Assembly (NCBI RefSeq): GCF_024195295.1
Contig: NZ_JAMFTH010000002.1
Span: forward strand, 62,001-126,000
Reading direction: 5' to 3'
Length of the DNA: 64,000 bases
From: Gilvimarinus xylanilyticus
Lineage (GTDB): Bacteria > Pseudomonadota > Gammaproteobacteria > Pseudomonadales > Cellvibrionaceae
Below the pieces are notes generated by a model that saw only the letters and a program-made list of their open reading frames with translations, searched no databases and was not told where the DNA came from. Shown here in pieces: positions 17,700 through 26,728 of the stretch. The position numbers were made by a program, and so were the translations under genes. The first letter of the stretch is position 1. Each line of letters begins with the position of its first letter.

Positions 17700-17727
17700 T
17701 CTGCGTTCTGCGCTCTGCGCTCTGCGT
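17700..17727. repeat. Heptamer array, 4 copies of TCTGCG[T/C]
   Basis: Units TCTGCGT, TCTGCGC, TCTGCGC, TCTGCGT are followed by a diverged TCCGCAG. The unit is the same as in the array at 10722-10777 read in another phase. The array ends 12 bases before the stop of the minus-strand symporter gene. Confidence 0.85.
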
Positions 17728-17739
17728 TCCGCAGCCTAC

Positions 17740-19305
17740 TTACCCCCGCTGCACATTTAACTCCGCTTCAATTTCCTCCATCCGCTTACTATTAAGCGGG
17801 TAGAAGATCAGCAAGAATACCGCGGCAAAAGCGAATACGGCGGGAATCCAGCTCATCAGCATCACCATGCCGTCGGTGGCCTGGGCGATGGTGCTTTCGT
17901 CGGTGCCCACATAGCCGTAGGCGCCCAGCACCATTAACACCAAGGCACCGGCAAAGCCGCCACCGGTTTTTTGGATAAAGCTACCGGCGGAGTAAAACAG
18001 GCCGGTGGCGCGGCGGCCGTGCTTCCACTCGGAGTAGTCGGCGGCGTCGCCCAACATGCTGAACGTAAGCACCGGCATAAACGCGGCGAAAAATTCCGCG
18101 GCGCAACCCAGTACAAACAATCCGGTCACATCGTTTTGATCCAGCAGAGAAATACAGCCGGTGAGCACACCGCTGATCACCAGCGAGGCAATAAACAAGG
18201 TCTTTTTGCCCACCAGTCGAGTAAAGTAACCGCATACAAACGCGGCGAAAATAGAGGTAATCAACAGCGCCAGAAAGTACATACCGGTCATGGTGGGTTC
18301 GTGCAAGTAGTGCTTAAAGTAGTAGGCAATAACCACATACTTAATACCGTTAAACAGCATGGTCAAAAAGCCCAGACCCAAAATCATCAACCAAGGCTTG
18401 TTGGTCAGCAGGTTGATTAAATCGCGCTGCGATGGCGTGGTGTCCGTCTCGGGGCGCGCAATAAGCGAGCGAATCAAATACCCCGTGCCTACCAGTACCA
18501 GTACGCACAAGGGCCCCATAATCCAGGGGTTTAGCTTGTAGGTGGCGTCTTCGGCCTGAGTCAGACTAAAAAAGAACAGCGAAATCGACAGCAGCGGCAC
18601 GATGATAAACGGCAAGTTAATCAGCAGGTCTTTAAATTCTTTTTTAAACGAACCGGTATTTTCCGTGGGGACAATACGCTCGCGGGTGGACATAAAGGTG
18701 ATCACGCACAGGGTCACCAACAGTGCCGCGAAGACATACATGGTTTGCTGGTAGCCCTTGGCCTCGTCGCCCTGACCAAAGTATTCCACCAGATAGGGTG
18801 TACCCGCCATCACCAGCGCACCGCCTAAAAAAGCCCCGGCAAAGCGATAACCCGACAACACACTGCGCTCTTCATGGCTGGAGGTCATTACCCCCATCAA
18901 CGCCGAGTAGGGAACATTATTGACCGTGTAAGCCAAAGTTAAACCAATATAGGTAAAGTAGGCCCACACCAGTTTCATGGTGGGGCTAATATCCGGCGCG
19001 GTAAACGCCAACACCATAAACAGCCCCAGCACCGGGGCCGACCACAGAATCCAGGGCCGAAACTTACCGTACTTCGTGTGAGTGCGGTCGGCAATCATCC
19101 CCATAATAATATCGGTAATACCATCCGAGACGCGCACCAATAGCAACAAAGCGGCGGCAGCGGCGGCGGTAATACCCAGGGTGTCGGTATAAAAAACAGC
19201 CAGATACGCTAGGGCACCGCGCCAGACTAAGTTGGCGGCGGCATCGCCCATGGCGTAGCCGGATTTTTCTAAAATAGAGAGTTTATTGGCAGAAGATGTG
19301 GCCAC
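17740..19305 (-). CDS. GPH-family sugar:cation symporter (MelB-like MFS)
   Basis: The 521-residue product has about 12 helices and belongs to the glycoside-pentoside-hexuronide:cation symporters. Visible are the N-terminal GYAMGDAAANLVWRGALAYL, the family stretch RVSDGITDIIMGMIADRTHT (with the conserved aspartates of the cation site), and YGKFRPWILW. Such proteins import mono- and oligosaccharides with Na+ or H+. Nearby lies a secreted arabinanase, so arabinose oligomers are a reasonable guess but unproven. It ends in the heptamer array. Confidence 0.9.
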   Translation of the reverse strand: MATSSANKLSILEKSGYAMGDAAANLVWRGALAYLAVFYTDTLGITAAAAAALLLLVRVSDGITDIIMGMIADRTHTKYGKFRPWILWSAPVLGLFMVLAFTAPDISPTMKLVWAYFTYIGLTLAYTVNNVPYSALMGVMTSSHEERSVLSGYRFAGAFLGGALVMAGTPYLVEYFGQGDEAKGYQQTMYVFAALLVTLCVITFMSTRERIVPTENTGSFKKEFKDLLINLPFIIVPLLSISLFFFSLTQAEDATYKLNPWIMGPLCVLVLVGTGYLIRSLIARPETDTTPSQRDLINLLTNKPWLMILGLGFLTMLFNGIKYVVIAYYFKHYLHEPTMTGMYFLALLITSIFAAFVCGYFTRLVGKKTLFIASLVISGVLTGCISLLDQNDVTGLFVLGCAAEFFAAFMPVLTFSMLGDAADYSEWKHGRRATGLFYSAGSFIQKTGGGFAGALVLMVLGAYGYVGTDESTIAQATDGMVMLMSWIPAVFAFAAVFLLIFYPLNSKRMEEIEAELNVQRG

Positions 19306-19481
19306 GTGTCACCTCGAGGTCTTGTCATTATGAGGGGCCGCGTGCACCGCTGTGCGTCTTTTTAGCGTGCATGTGAGTCGATGCGGCGGCCCTTGGGCAT
19401 TGATGCTCGGGCAAGAGCCGCTCAAGCATAAGAGCCGACCTCGCAAAAGTACAGCGTTAAAACCACGTTAACGATAACGAA

Positions 19482-19841
19482 TTAACTATCATGTAACCGA
19501 TGAGCAATTGCCTGCTTCCAAGCCTCAATCGAGGTATCATCCGACTCGTATAGGGCAATGCCAATACTGTAGCGACCATGCTCGGCGCGACACCACTTCA
19601 CCTCGCCCGACAGCACGAAACGCTGATCGGGCTCGCGCAGCTGAACGCACAAGGCATAAATGTGACCGGTAGGCAGGGCGCGGTCCATTTCCACCTGCAA
19701 GCCGTTGGCCGACAGATCGGTCGAACGGCTCAGTAATATGCTGCCGGGCTGCTCGTCAGACTCGGCCTCAAGCTCAATATACACCGCCTCGGAGGCATTC
19801 AGGCGGTATTCTTGGCGCTGTTCACTCAGTGATGGGTTCAT
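19482..19841 (-). CDS. PilZ-domain c-di-GMP-binding protein
   Basis: This 119-residue single-domain protein has both halves of the PilZ ligand site: RQEYR (RxxxR, residues 9-13) and DLSANG (D/NxSxxG, about 43-48). It should bind cyclic di-GMP and pass the signal on by protein contact. The DUF1631-like gene lies 32 bases upstream on the same strand, suggesting an operon and a joint role in c-di-GMP-controlled surface behaviour. Partner proteins are not evident. Confidence 0.92.
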   Translation of the reverse strand: MNPSLSEQRQEYRLNASEAVYIELEAESDEQPGSILLSRSTDLSANGLQVEMDRALPTGHIYALCVQLREPDQRFVLSGEVKWCRAEHGRYSIGIALYESDDTSIEAWKQAIAHRLHDS

Positions 19842-19873
19842 AACGTTACTCTTATGGTTTTTGATTTAGCCCA

Positions 19874-21619
19874 TTAATCGGTGCGGCGCAGGCCGCGCAC
19901 AATGCTTTCCAGGCGATTTTCAAAGTGCTGTTCGGGCTGATAAAACACCGCGGTGCCCGCCAATGCCATAGTCAATAACTGCTCGTACTGCAGCTCGGCC
20001 ACCTTGCTCCCCACCCGGTCGACAAAAATGTATTTACCGGTCGAGCGCATACTGACCGCTAGTTTGCAGCGCGCTGTTCGGCCATTGTCCAGGGGCAGGT
20101 CGGCCCAGGTGCCCAGGGTTAAATTATCCAGCGTCTGGCGCACCTGCTTTTCGTGGGCGGCGCTTTCGGCGGCGGCTTGCTCGCGCTTTTCACGCTCCAG
20201 GCGCTCGCGCCGCTGGGCGGCTAGGCGCTCGGCCTCTTGCCGGGCCTTGGCTTCGGCTTCTTTGCGCGCGGCCAGATCGCGGGCGTGCGCCTCGGCCAGG
20301 GCGCGGCGGCGCAATTGTTCCTGCTCGCGGGCCTCGGCCGCGGCCGCAGCGCGCTGTTCGTACAGGGTTTGCAGCTGTGCCATACGGGCATTAGTCGCGG
20401 TAATCGCGGCCGATAGCACAGGAACATTGGCAATCTCGCGGGCGATGTCGGCATCAAAGCAGGCCCGCATATCGGCGACAGACTTTTGCAGCACCTTCTG
20501 TCCGTTGCGATTGACAAACAGCAGCTGGTCGGTGCCCGGAGCCTGTAGCAAAAACTGGCAGCGCAGCACTTGGTCGCCACAAAACTCTATCCAATCGCCG
20601 CCGCTAAACGGGTGGGCCTCACCGCCAGTGTGCAGCTGCTCTAGCGAGCCCTGCTGGTGGGTGTCGCGTGATGGAGCGGTCTGCACCTCAAAGCTCTGGC
20701 CCTTTAGCAGGGTAATGACACACTCCGAGACATCACTTAAAAATGCCTGATAGCTGGATGCCGCACAACTCGGGGGCGGCTCGGCTTGTTCCAGCTGAGT
20801 GAGCAAAGCCGGGCCTTTATTAAAAAACGCCTGGCGGTCCTCGGCCGATTTATCCGGGTTAAGCGACCACACTAATAGGCGCAGCATACGGGTCCAAAAA
20901 CTCCAAGCGGGCGCCTGATCGGATTCGTTAATAAGCACAAATTGCAGCGCGGGCATTAGCTGCTGATCAATAAACACCCACACCGACTCGGGCAGGTCGC
21001 GCCCCGCCACCACCTGGTTGTACAAAGCATTAACCTGCTGCTCGGCATGCAGCGCTCGCATGCGCCCCACCTCGGACGCCTGCATGCGCTCGGCCAGCTT
21101 GGCGGCACGCTCTAACTCGCGGTTACCGGCGTGGTTGAACGCCTCAAGTCTTGGCGTTTGCCCTTCGGGTCCTGTACAGGCCTCTAGCTGCTCAACCAGC
21201 TCGTCAATGCGCTGGGTGAACTTGCGACCCTGAGGGCCCAATTCATCGCACCAAGTATGCAAGTGGAAAAACGCCTGATCCCAGTGACGGCGGTTGGCTC
21301 GCAGGGCGTGAAGCTGCAGCGACTCATCGCCAAGTATGGTGTGCAAAAGCCAGTCACTTAGCCGCTCGACCGTTTCCCGCAGCGACTCGTCACAGTCGAT
21401 ATTGTCGCGTAGCGCCTGAGCAAACCAAGCGGCGTACAGGCCCGGTAAGCTGGCGTTTTCACCCAGCTGTGCGCGATACCCCCGCCAGGGATCATCCGAG
21501 TGCAGCACCTCAGTCGGTAACGCCTTAAGCGCGGAAAGCTCCGTTGAGCTGCTGGGCGCGGCATTAAGTAGCTTGGCCAGACGCGCAAAACCCGAGCCCG
21601 ACGATGTTTCTGTGCTCAT
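19874..21619 (-). CDS. DUF1631-like protein with two barrel modules and a coiled coil
   Basis: The 581-residue cytoplasmic product has a helical N-terminal half (about 1-300). Then come two similar small modules: GDWIEFCGDQVLRCQFLL...LLFVNRNGQKVLQKSV (about 333-385) and GTWADLPLDNGRTARCKLAV...YIFVDRVGSKVAELQY (about 500-555). Between them is a long Ala/Glu/Arg coiled coil (about 400-495). The module pattern resembles the C-terminal part of DUF1631 proteins, which in pseudomonads and relatives sit in c-di-GMP networks. It is shorter than typical members. The gene is followed by the PilZ gene. The exact role is unknown. Confidence 0.75.
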   Translation of the reverse strand: MSTETSSGSGFARLAKLLNAAPSSSTELSALKALPTEVLHSDDPWRGYRAQLGENASLPGLYAAWFAQALRDNIDCDESLRETVERLSDWLLHTILGDESLQLHALRANRRHWDQAFFHLHTWCDELGPQGRKFTQRIDELVEQLEACTGPEGQTPRLEAFNHAGNRELERAAKLAERMQASEVGRMRALHAEQQVNALYNQVVAGRDLPESVWVFIDQQLMPALQFVLINESDQAPAWSFWTRMLRLLVWSLNPDKSAEDRQAFFNKGPALLTQLEQAEPPPSCAASSYQAFLSDVSECVITLLKGQSFEVQTAPSRDTHQQGSLEQLHTGGEAHPFSGGDWIEFCGDQVLRCQFLLQAPGTDQLLFVNRNGQKVLQKSVADMRACFDADIAREIANVPVLSAAITATNARMAQLQTLYEQRAAAAAEAREQEQLRRRALAEAHARDLAARKEAEAKARQEAERLAAQRRERLEREKREQAAAESAAHEKQVRQTLDNLTLGTWADLPLDNGRTARCKLAVSMRSTGKYIFVDRVGSKVAELQYEQLLTMALAGTAVFYQPEQHFENRLESIVRGLRRTD

Positions 21620-21897
21620 ATATTGTCCTAATTATGTGCAAACGCTCCGAAAGCGCACTCTCGCAAAGCAAAGCAGGGTGGCGAAAATGCACCACAAAAA
21701 ACTCAACAGACAGTGCGTGCGCACCACAAACTCACAAACCCACCCAAACACCCCCTATTTTAAGCGTTTAATCGCCCCATTAACGTGCTTTAACACTCTG
21801 GCACAGCGGTTGCTCTAGCCCTTGCGATTAACATCCTCAAGCATTAACCCTTGGCGGAACCAGAGACTCTACCGCCAGTTTAGACGGAAGCGCTGTT

Positions 21898-23373
21898 ATG
21901 AGCTCAGAAAAACTTAATCTATTGGATGCAACCAAGGCAAATATCCGCCTGTTGCACCTTACCTGGTTTGCCTTCTTCTTAACCTTTGTGGTGTGGTTTT
22001 CCCATGCCCCGTTAAAACCGCTGATTATGGAAGCCTTCAATATGAGCAACGCCCAGTGGAAGGCGCTGCTGATATTAAACGTGGCATTGACTATCCCCGC
22101 GCGCATCGTGGTGGGCATGTTAGTGGACAAGTTCGGGCCGCGCATCGTCTATTCTCTGCTGTTGGCCGCAGGCGGGCTAATGTGTCTGGCCTTCGCCAGC
22201 GCACAGAGCTATGAGCAGCTCGCGCTGTTCCGGTTTTTGCTGGGCTTTGTGGGCGCCGGCTTTGTCATTGGTATTCGCCTGGTGGGCGAGTGGTTTCCAG
22301 CCCGCCACGTGGGGCTGGCCGAGGGTGTTTACGGCGGCTGGGGTAACTTTGGCTCGGCGGCCGCAGCCTTTACCCTGCCCACCCTGGCACTGATTTACGG
22401 CGGTGACGACGGCTGGCGCTACGCCATTGCGACCACCGGCATGCTGGCAATCATTTACTCGGTATTTTTCTACCTGCGGGCGCGCAACACGCCCCAAGGC
22501 TCGACCTACTTTAAGCCTAAAAAAACCGGCGGCCTGGAAGTTACCAGCAAGCGGGACTTTTACTTTTATCTCGCCATGAATCTGCCCATGTACATTATTC
22601 TGGCGGTGTTGGCGTGGAAACTGTCGCCGGCCGGAGTAAGCCTGCTAAGCCAGGGCACCACCTACGTGATGTACGGCATTTTGCTGCTGCTGTGCGCTTA
22701 CCAGTTCAGCCAGATTTATAAAGTAAACAAAGACATGTTGCACGGCGCCCCGGTGCCCGAGCACGACAAATACAAATTTAAGCAGGTAGCTATTCTAGAC
22801 TGGGCCTACTTCGTAACCTTCGGTTCGGAGCTGGCGGTGGTATCTATGCTGCCCGCCTTCTTTTTGGAAACCTTTGAAGGCATGAGTCTGGCCGCCGCTG
22901 GTGCCCTGGGTGCGGCCTTCGCCTTTATGAACTTAGTCGCCCGCCCCGGTGGCGGTTACATCAGCGATAAATTTGGTCGCCGCCGCTCTATGTCCATTTT
23001 TATTATCGGCTTAACCATCGGCTATTTTACCCTGTCGCAAGTCAGCGGCGCCTGGCCCGTGTGGATGGCGGTTATCTCCGTTATGTTCTGCTCATTCTTT
23101 GTGCAAGCCGGTGAAGGCGCTGTGTTCGCCATGGTGCCGTTGGTTAAGCGCCGCTTAACCGGTCAGGTCGCGGGCATGGTGGGGGCCTACGGCAATGTGG
23201 GCGCGGTGACCTTTTTAACCATTTACAGCTTTGTGGATGCCGGTACATTTTTTATGGTGATTGGCGGCTGCGCACTGGTGCTGTTTGGCTTGGTACAACT
23301 GATTGAAGAGCCCAAAGGCCATATGCACGAGGTGAACGAAGACGGCAGCATTACCCAAATTGAACTGACCTAA
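21898..23373 (+). CDS. NarK-type nitrate/nitrite transporter
   Basis: The 491-residue, 12-helix MFS protein of the nitrate/nitrite porter family imports nitrate or exchanges it for nitrite. The nitrate-signature segment appears as [19 protein letters not shown] (about 141-159), with the conserved arginine of helix 2 in [17 protein letters not shown]. The stop overlaps the start of the phosphatase-kinase gene by one base. In pseudomonads and relatives this pair leads an assimilatory nirBD-nas operon. Here no reductase gene follows. Confidence 0.92.
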   Translation: MSSEKLNLLDATKANIRLLHLTWFAFFLTFVVWFSHAPLKPLIMEAFNMSNAQWKALLILNVALTIPARIVVGMLVDKFGPRIVYSLLLAAGGLMCLAFASAQSYEQLALFRFLLGFVGAGFVIGIRLVGEWFPARHVGLAEGVYGGWGNFGSAAAAFTLPTLALIYGGDDGWRYAIATTGMLAIIYSVFFYLRARNTPQGSTYFKPKKTGGLEVTSKRDFYFYLAMNLPMYIILAVLAWKLSPAGVSLLSQGTTYVMYGILLLLCAYQFSQIYKVNKDMLHGAPVPEHDKYKFKQVAILDWAYFVTFGSELAVVSMLPAFFLETFEGMSLAAAGALGAAFAFMNLVARPGGGYISDKFGRRRSMSIFIIGLTIGYFTLSQVSGAWPVWMAVISVMFCSFFVQAGEGAVFAMVPLVKRRLTGQVAGMVGAYGNVGAVTFLTIYSFVDAGTFFMVIGGCALVLFGLVQLIEEPKGHMHEVNEDGSITQIELT

Positions 23374-25187
23374 TGAACGCCCACTCAGAGCAAACCCCGG
23401 ACGCTTTGGTGTCCGGGGCTAAACGAGTTACCATGGACGAAAATAACAAGCCTAAACGCGCGTCTATGGAACACTTACAACCCTCGCTTACGATTGATTT
23501 TGCACAGCTGAGCGAGGCCGGTCGCAAAGACGAAAACCAAGATACCGTGGGCGCCCGCTTCCCCGAGGGCCCCGCGCTGGCGACTAAGGGTGTCGCCATT
23601 GCAATTGCCGATGGTGTCAGCTCATCCAGCGCCGCTCGGCAGGCGAGCCAGACAGCGGTGACGGCCATACTGACCGATTACTACGCCACGCCGGACACTT
23701 GGCGCACCGGGCAATCCGCCAGTCGGGTTATTCACTCCATCAACCGCTACCTGTGGAGTCAAAGCCAAAACAATGTTCGCCAAGAAGGCTACCTGACCAC
23801 GCTGTCGCTACTGGTATTAAAAGGCGACAAGCTGTTTACCTTTCACGTGGGCGACAGTCGCATTTACCGCCTGCGCGCGGGCCAGCTAGAACAGTTAACC
23901 CGCGACCACAATCAACGCATTGATAAAAATACCACTTATTTAAGCCGTGCCCTGGGTGCAGACCTATCGCTAGAAATTGATATGGAGTCGCTGGAAACCG
24001 AGCGCGGCGATATTTATTTGCTAAGTACCGACGGGTTGCACGATTTTATCGACCACCGCACCCTCACCGAAAAACTGCAAAGCAGCAGCGACCTAGAGGC
24101 GCTCACTCACCAACTGCATCAACTGGCACTGGCGAACGGGAGCCAGGATAATATCAGTGTACAAATAGCGCGGGTGGACGACATAGGCACACCCAGCGAG
24201 AGTGACGCCATTACCGTATTGTCCCGCCTGCCTTTTGCTCCACTGCTAAAAACCGGGCAAACACTAGACGGACTCACGGTAGAAAAAATTCTACACGAAT
24301 CCGAACGCAGTCAGGTTTACCTAGTCAAAACCGTCGACGGCACACCGCTGGTGATGAAAACCCCCTCGGTCAACTATGAAGACGACGCCGCATACATCGA
24401 ACGCTTTGTGCGCGAATCCTGGATTGGTTCGCGTCTGGCCAACCGCCATGTAGTGCGGGTGGTTGAGCCACCCCAAACCCGTACCTGCCTATATTATTTA
24501 ACCGAGTATATTGCCGGCCCCACTCTTACTCAGGTCATCAATGAGCGTGCGCCTCTACCGGTATCCGATGCCGTGGAGCTGGCCGAGCAATTAGTGATGG
24601 GCATTCGCGCCCTGCACCGCAAAGACACGCTGCACCAGGATTTAAAACCCGACAATGTGGTCGTCGGCGCTCAAGGCATTTGTCTGGTGGACTTTGGCTC
24701 CTGTTGGGTGGCAGGCATTGAAGAAATGGCCTCGCCCATTGCCGCCGACAAAATACTCGGCACCCTCAACTACTCCGCCCCCGAATACCGCTACGGCGGA
24801 CCCACCGGTCAGCGTTCGGATCAATTTTCCCTGGCGGTACTAATGTACGAAATGCTCACCGGCAAACACCCCTTCGGCGAGGCCTACGGCAAAGCCATGT
24901 CGCTGCCGCAGTTTCAAAAAATCAAATACCGCTCGGCGCTGCAGTTTAATCCTCTGGTACCGGTTTGGATGGATCGCGCCTTGGAAAAAGCCTTATCCAT
25001 TCAACCCGGACAGCGTTACGAGGTGTTATCCGAGTGGCTGCAGGATTTAAAACGCCCGAATCCCAACTGGCTGACGAATCGACATAAGCCGATTATGGAA
25101 AGACACCCGGAGAAGGTTTGGAAGGGTTTGGCGTTTGCGGGTTGGGCCGTAGCGGCTGGGTTGTTGGTTTTTATTGCTACGCGGTAG
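23373..25187 (+). CDS. PP2C phosphatase-Ser/Thr kinase fusion, membrane-anchored
   Basis: The 604-residue bifunctional product pairs two opposite activities. The N-terminal PP2C domain (about 38-268) has GRKDENQD (50-57), ADG (79-81), GDSR (160-163), DG (220-221) and DN (259-260), the metal-binding set. The kinase domain (about 300-560) has the lysine in VMK (K329), HQDLKPDN (421-428), DFG (440-442) and APE (469-471). A C-terminal helix (about 583-602) anchors it. Such fusions accompany nitrate assimilation genes in many proteobacteria; targets are unknown. An in-frame ATG at residue 21 is an alternative start. Confidence 0.92.
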   Translation: MNAHSEQTPDALVSGAKRVTMDENNKPKRASMEHLQPSLTIDFAQLSEAGRKDENQDTVGARFPEGPALATKGVAIAIADGVSSSSAARQASQTAVTAILTDYYATPDTWRTGQSASRVIHSINRYLWSQSQNNVRQEGYLTTLSLLVLKGDKLFTFHVGDSRIYRLRAGQLEQLTRDHNQRIDKNTTYLSRALGADLSLEIDMESLETERGDIYLLSTDGLHDFIDHRTLTEKLQSSSDLEALTHQLHQLALANGSQDNISVQIARVDDIGTPSESDAITVLSRLPFAPLLKTGQTLDGLTVEKILHESERSQVYLVKTVDGTPLVMKTPSVNYEDDAAYIERFVRESWIGSRLANRHVVRVVEPPQTRTCLYYLTEYIAGPTLTQVINERAPLPVSDAVELAEQLVMGIRALHRKDTLHQDLKPDNVVVGAQGICLVDFGSCWVAGIEEMASPIAADKILGTLNYSAPEYRYGGPTGQRSDQFSLAVLMYEMLTGKHPFGEAYGKAMSLPQFQKIKYRSALQFNPLVPVWMDRALEKALSIQPGQRYEVLSEWLQDLKRPNPNWLTNRHKPIMERHPEKVWKGLAFAGWAVAAGLLVFIATR

Positions 25188-25195
25188 GGACTTAG

Positions 25196-25217
25196 GTCGG
25201 ACGCTTGAGCGTCTGAC
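25196..25217 (+). terminator. Hairpin after the phosphatase-kinase gene
   Basis: GTCGGACGCT and AGCGTCTGAC form a 10-base stem with one mismatch around TG. It starts nine bases after the stop codon. There is no T-run. Confidence 0.45.
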
Positions 25218-25227
25218 GTCTGATGCC

Positions 25228-25925
25228 AAGAGGGATTTTTGGGCCGCCAAGGCGGGCTCTTGATATGCCAGGGTCGCCGGGCGTGGCGAGTTACTTTTCT
25301 GTTGTTTGGGCAACAGAAACCTAACGAAAAGGCAGTTCCTGCGCATCCCTGCGCCCACTGCATTCGTGAATCCCTTCACATCAACAGCCCACCCCGGCGA
25401 ATGGCCCTAAAGGGATTCCGGCCACCAAGCACAGCTTGGTATCGTTCGGCTACGCGCAAAGCAGCGCTTTGCAAACGCTAGGCCTCACCCCTCACTACGG
25501 TCGATTTTTGAGGGCCGTATCGACGTTCCTTCCCTGGCGCGGCGATACTTTCCTGAGCGTCCTGCTCACTTACCCACAAAAATAGACCTTCAGTCGGCTC
25601 ATTCGCAGGGGACCCGTTCGAATAATGCAGCGCTAACACGCAGTTTTCTATTGCCTGTCATTCCGTGCCACGGCACGGAATCTAGCTAAAAAGCGTGACT
25701 TATTCTGCCTTACGCCTACCAAACCGACTTTTTCGCCAAGGATAAGTAAAGACCAAAAACACTAAGCCATTAGGCCGTTTTATCCTTTTTCAGAAGAAAA
25801 CCTTTGCTCAAGAGCATATGCCAGCCCGCCAGCACAAATATTCACCATAACTATCAATCAGTTACAGCAACCTTGCCGCGAGAGGCAAAAAGCCTTACAT
25901 TGGGGAAAAACAAGACAGAGTCTTT
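25228..25925. repeat. Dispersed intergenic repeat, copy 2 (extended)
   Basis: The stretch contains the same three blocks as copy 1 at 3274-3593, including the palindrome ATTCCGTGCC/GGCACGGAAT (25660-25681) and the AGCAACCTTGCC block near 25866. It also has an upstream part around 25284-25330 built on GAGTTACTTTTCTGTTG and CAACAGAAACC, a kind of sequence common between genes in beta- and gammaproteobacteria. No gene is credible in 25188-25990. The repeat leads directly into the attC-bearing region. Confidence 0.65.
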
Positions 25926-25993
25926 CTTTCCCCAGCCATGGAGCGGTACCAAAGTGCACTTTTTCCTTTACTTTCAAACACTTCCGCCCAATT

Positions 25994-26065
25994 GCTTAAC
26001 CGCTCTCTAGCGACGTTATATTGCCGCGGGGGATTTTACTGTGTCTTTTGAATTAGCTGTTAAGT
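25994..26065 (+). other. attC- or attI-like recombination site 1
   Basis: Outer core boxes GCTTAAC (25994-26000) and GTTAAGT (26059-26065) fit the attC consensus RYYYAAC...GTTRRRY. Inner pairing is weak (GCT/AGC next to each core), so this may instead be a decayed site or an attI-type end. The first cassette gene starts eight bases beyond it. Confidence 0.45.
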
Positions 26066-26072
26066 GAGAAAG

Positions 26073-26291
26073 ATGAAGGCTAAGGAATCGATTAAGAAAT
26101 GGTGGGAAGGAGAATATGTGCCTGAGCCACCTGGTAGCCCAATGCTCATGGGAACTTATGATCGACACTGGACTTCAAGTGCTCTCCATTCCTTTGTGCA
26201 ATTCTATTTAAAGCACTGGAAATGGATATGGCCGTTTCTGGTGAGCGTTGTCGGATTGATAATTGTAATAACAAAAGGGGGAGGTTGGTGA
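26073..26291 (+). CDS. Cassette gene 1: small membrane-anchored protein
   Basis: The 72-residue product begins MKAKESIKKWWEGEYVPEPP and has one C-terminal membrane helix (about 50-68, WIWPFLVSVVGLIIVI). A GTG three codons upstream is the alternative start. There is no recognisable family. It lies between two attC-like sites, with its TGA three bases before the second, has no promoter of its own and is A/T-richer than the chromosome around it. All of this fits an integron gene cassette. Confidence 0.6.
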   Translation: MKAKESIKKWWEGEYVPEPPGSPMLMGTYDRHWTSSALHSFVQFYLKHWKWIWPFLVSVVGLIIVITKGGGW

Positions 26292-26294
26292 AAT

Positions 26295-26374
26295 CACTTA
26301 ACAAGTGGCGGCAGCAGGACCAAATTTCCGTTCGTTCCTCACTCCAATTTGCCCGCTGCGCCGGGCGTTAAGTG
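26295..26374 (+). other. attC-like recombination site 2 (best preserved)
   Basis: The outer boxes CACTTAAC and GTTAAGTG are perfect complements and match RYYYAAC...GTTRRRY. Inside, GGCGGCAGCAGG on the left pairs with the complement of CCCGCTGCGCC on the right if single bases on one arm bulge out. Such extra-helical bases are the hallmark by which integron integrase picks the bottom strand. Total length is 80 bases, normal for attC. Confidence 0.7.
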
Positions 26375-26377
26375 AAT

Positions 26378-26683
26378 ATGGACCCGATTCTAGTAGCAGC
26401 TATAGTTTTATCTGAGATCGTCGCTTTAGTGTTGATAGTGCGCACTTGGATGAAACCCGATTACATTATTCTGAAACTGATTTTGTCTGTGGTTTTGCTC
26501 ATACCGATTGTCGGTCCATTTCTGTACCTTTTCGTAAACGACCGAACACCACCTCAAAAGGGTTGCCTAAAAAACGACCTTCCGAGAGGGGCGTATACGG
26601 ATAGATATATATCAACGCGTCCGCTATATAAAAAGATACTCGAAGAAAAAAGAAGTCGAACCGATGAGTCAAACGACACCTAG
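26378..26683 (+). CDS. Cassette gene 2: two-helix membrane protein
   Basis: The 101-residue product has two adjoining helices (about 4-22 and 31-53, the second LILSVVLLIPIVGPFLYLFV). A basic cytosolic tail follows, ending KKILEEKRSRTDESNDT. The helix-turn-helix hydrophobic pattern with PIVGPFLYLF resembles the PLDc_N-type membrane segment, without further domains. The ATG is four bases after the core of attC site 2, and the TAG stop lies inside the left core of attC site 3 (ACCTAGC). There is no Shine-Dalgarno sequence, as is common for cassette genes. Confidence 0.6.
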   Translation: MDPILVAAIVLSEIVALVLIVRTWMKPDYIILKLILSVVLLIPIVGPFLYLFVNDRTPPQKGCLKNDLPRGAYTDRYISTRPLYKKILEEKRSRTDESNDT

Positions 26684-26726
26684 CAATCCCGTCCAGTGCG
26701 ACGCTCGTACCTCGCGGGCATTAAGT
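26678..26726 (+). other. attC-like recombination site 3 (degenerate)
   Basis: The boxes ACCTAGC and ATTAAGT are each one or two bases from consensus. CCCG next to the left core matches CGGG next to the right core. Support comes mainly from position: the upstream gene stops inside the left box and the next gene starts two bases after the right box. Confidence 0.5.
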
Positions 26727-26728
26727 AT

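Noticed and set aside
20221-20750. Long open frames on either strand inside the DUF1631-like gene
   Set aside because: They arise from its Ala/Arg/Glu coiled-coil coding sequence, which is open in several frames.
25047-25379. Open frames on the minus strand over the kinase end and the repeat
   Set aside because: They run from repeat DNA into the real kinase gene in antisense and have low-complexity, basic translation.
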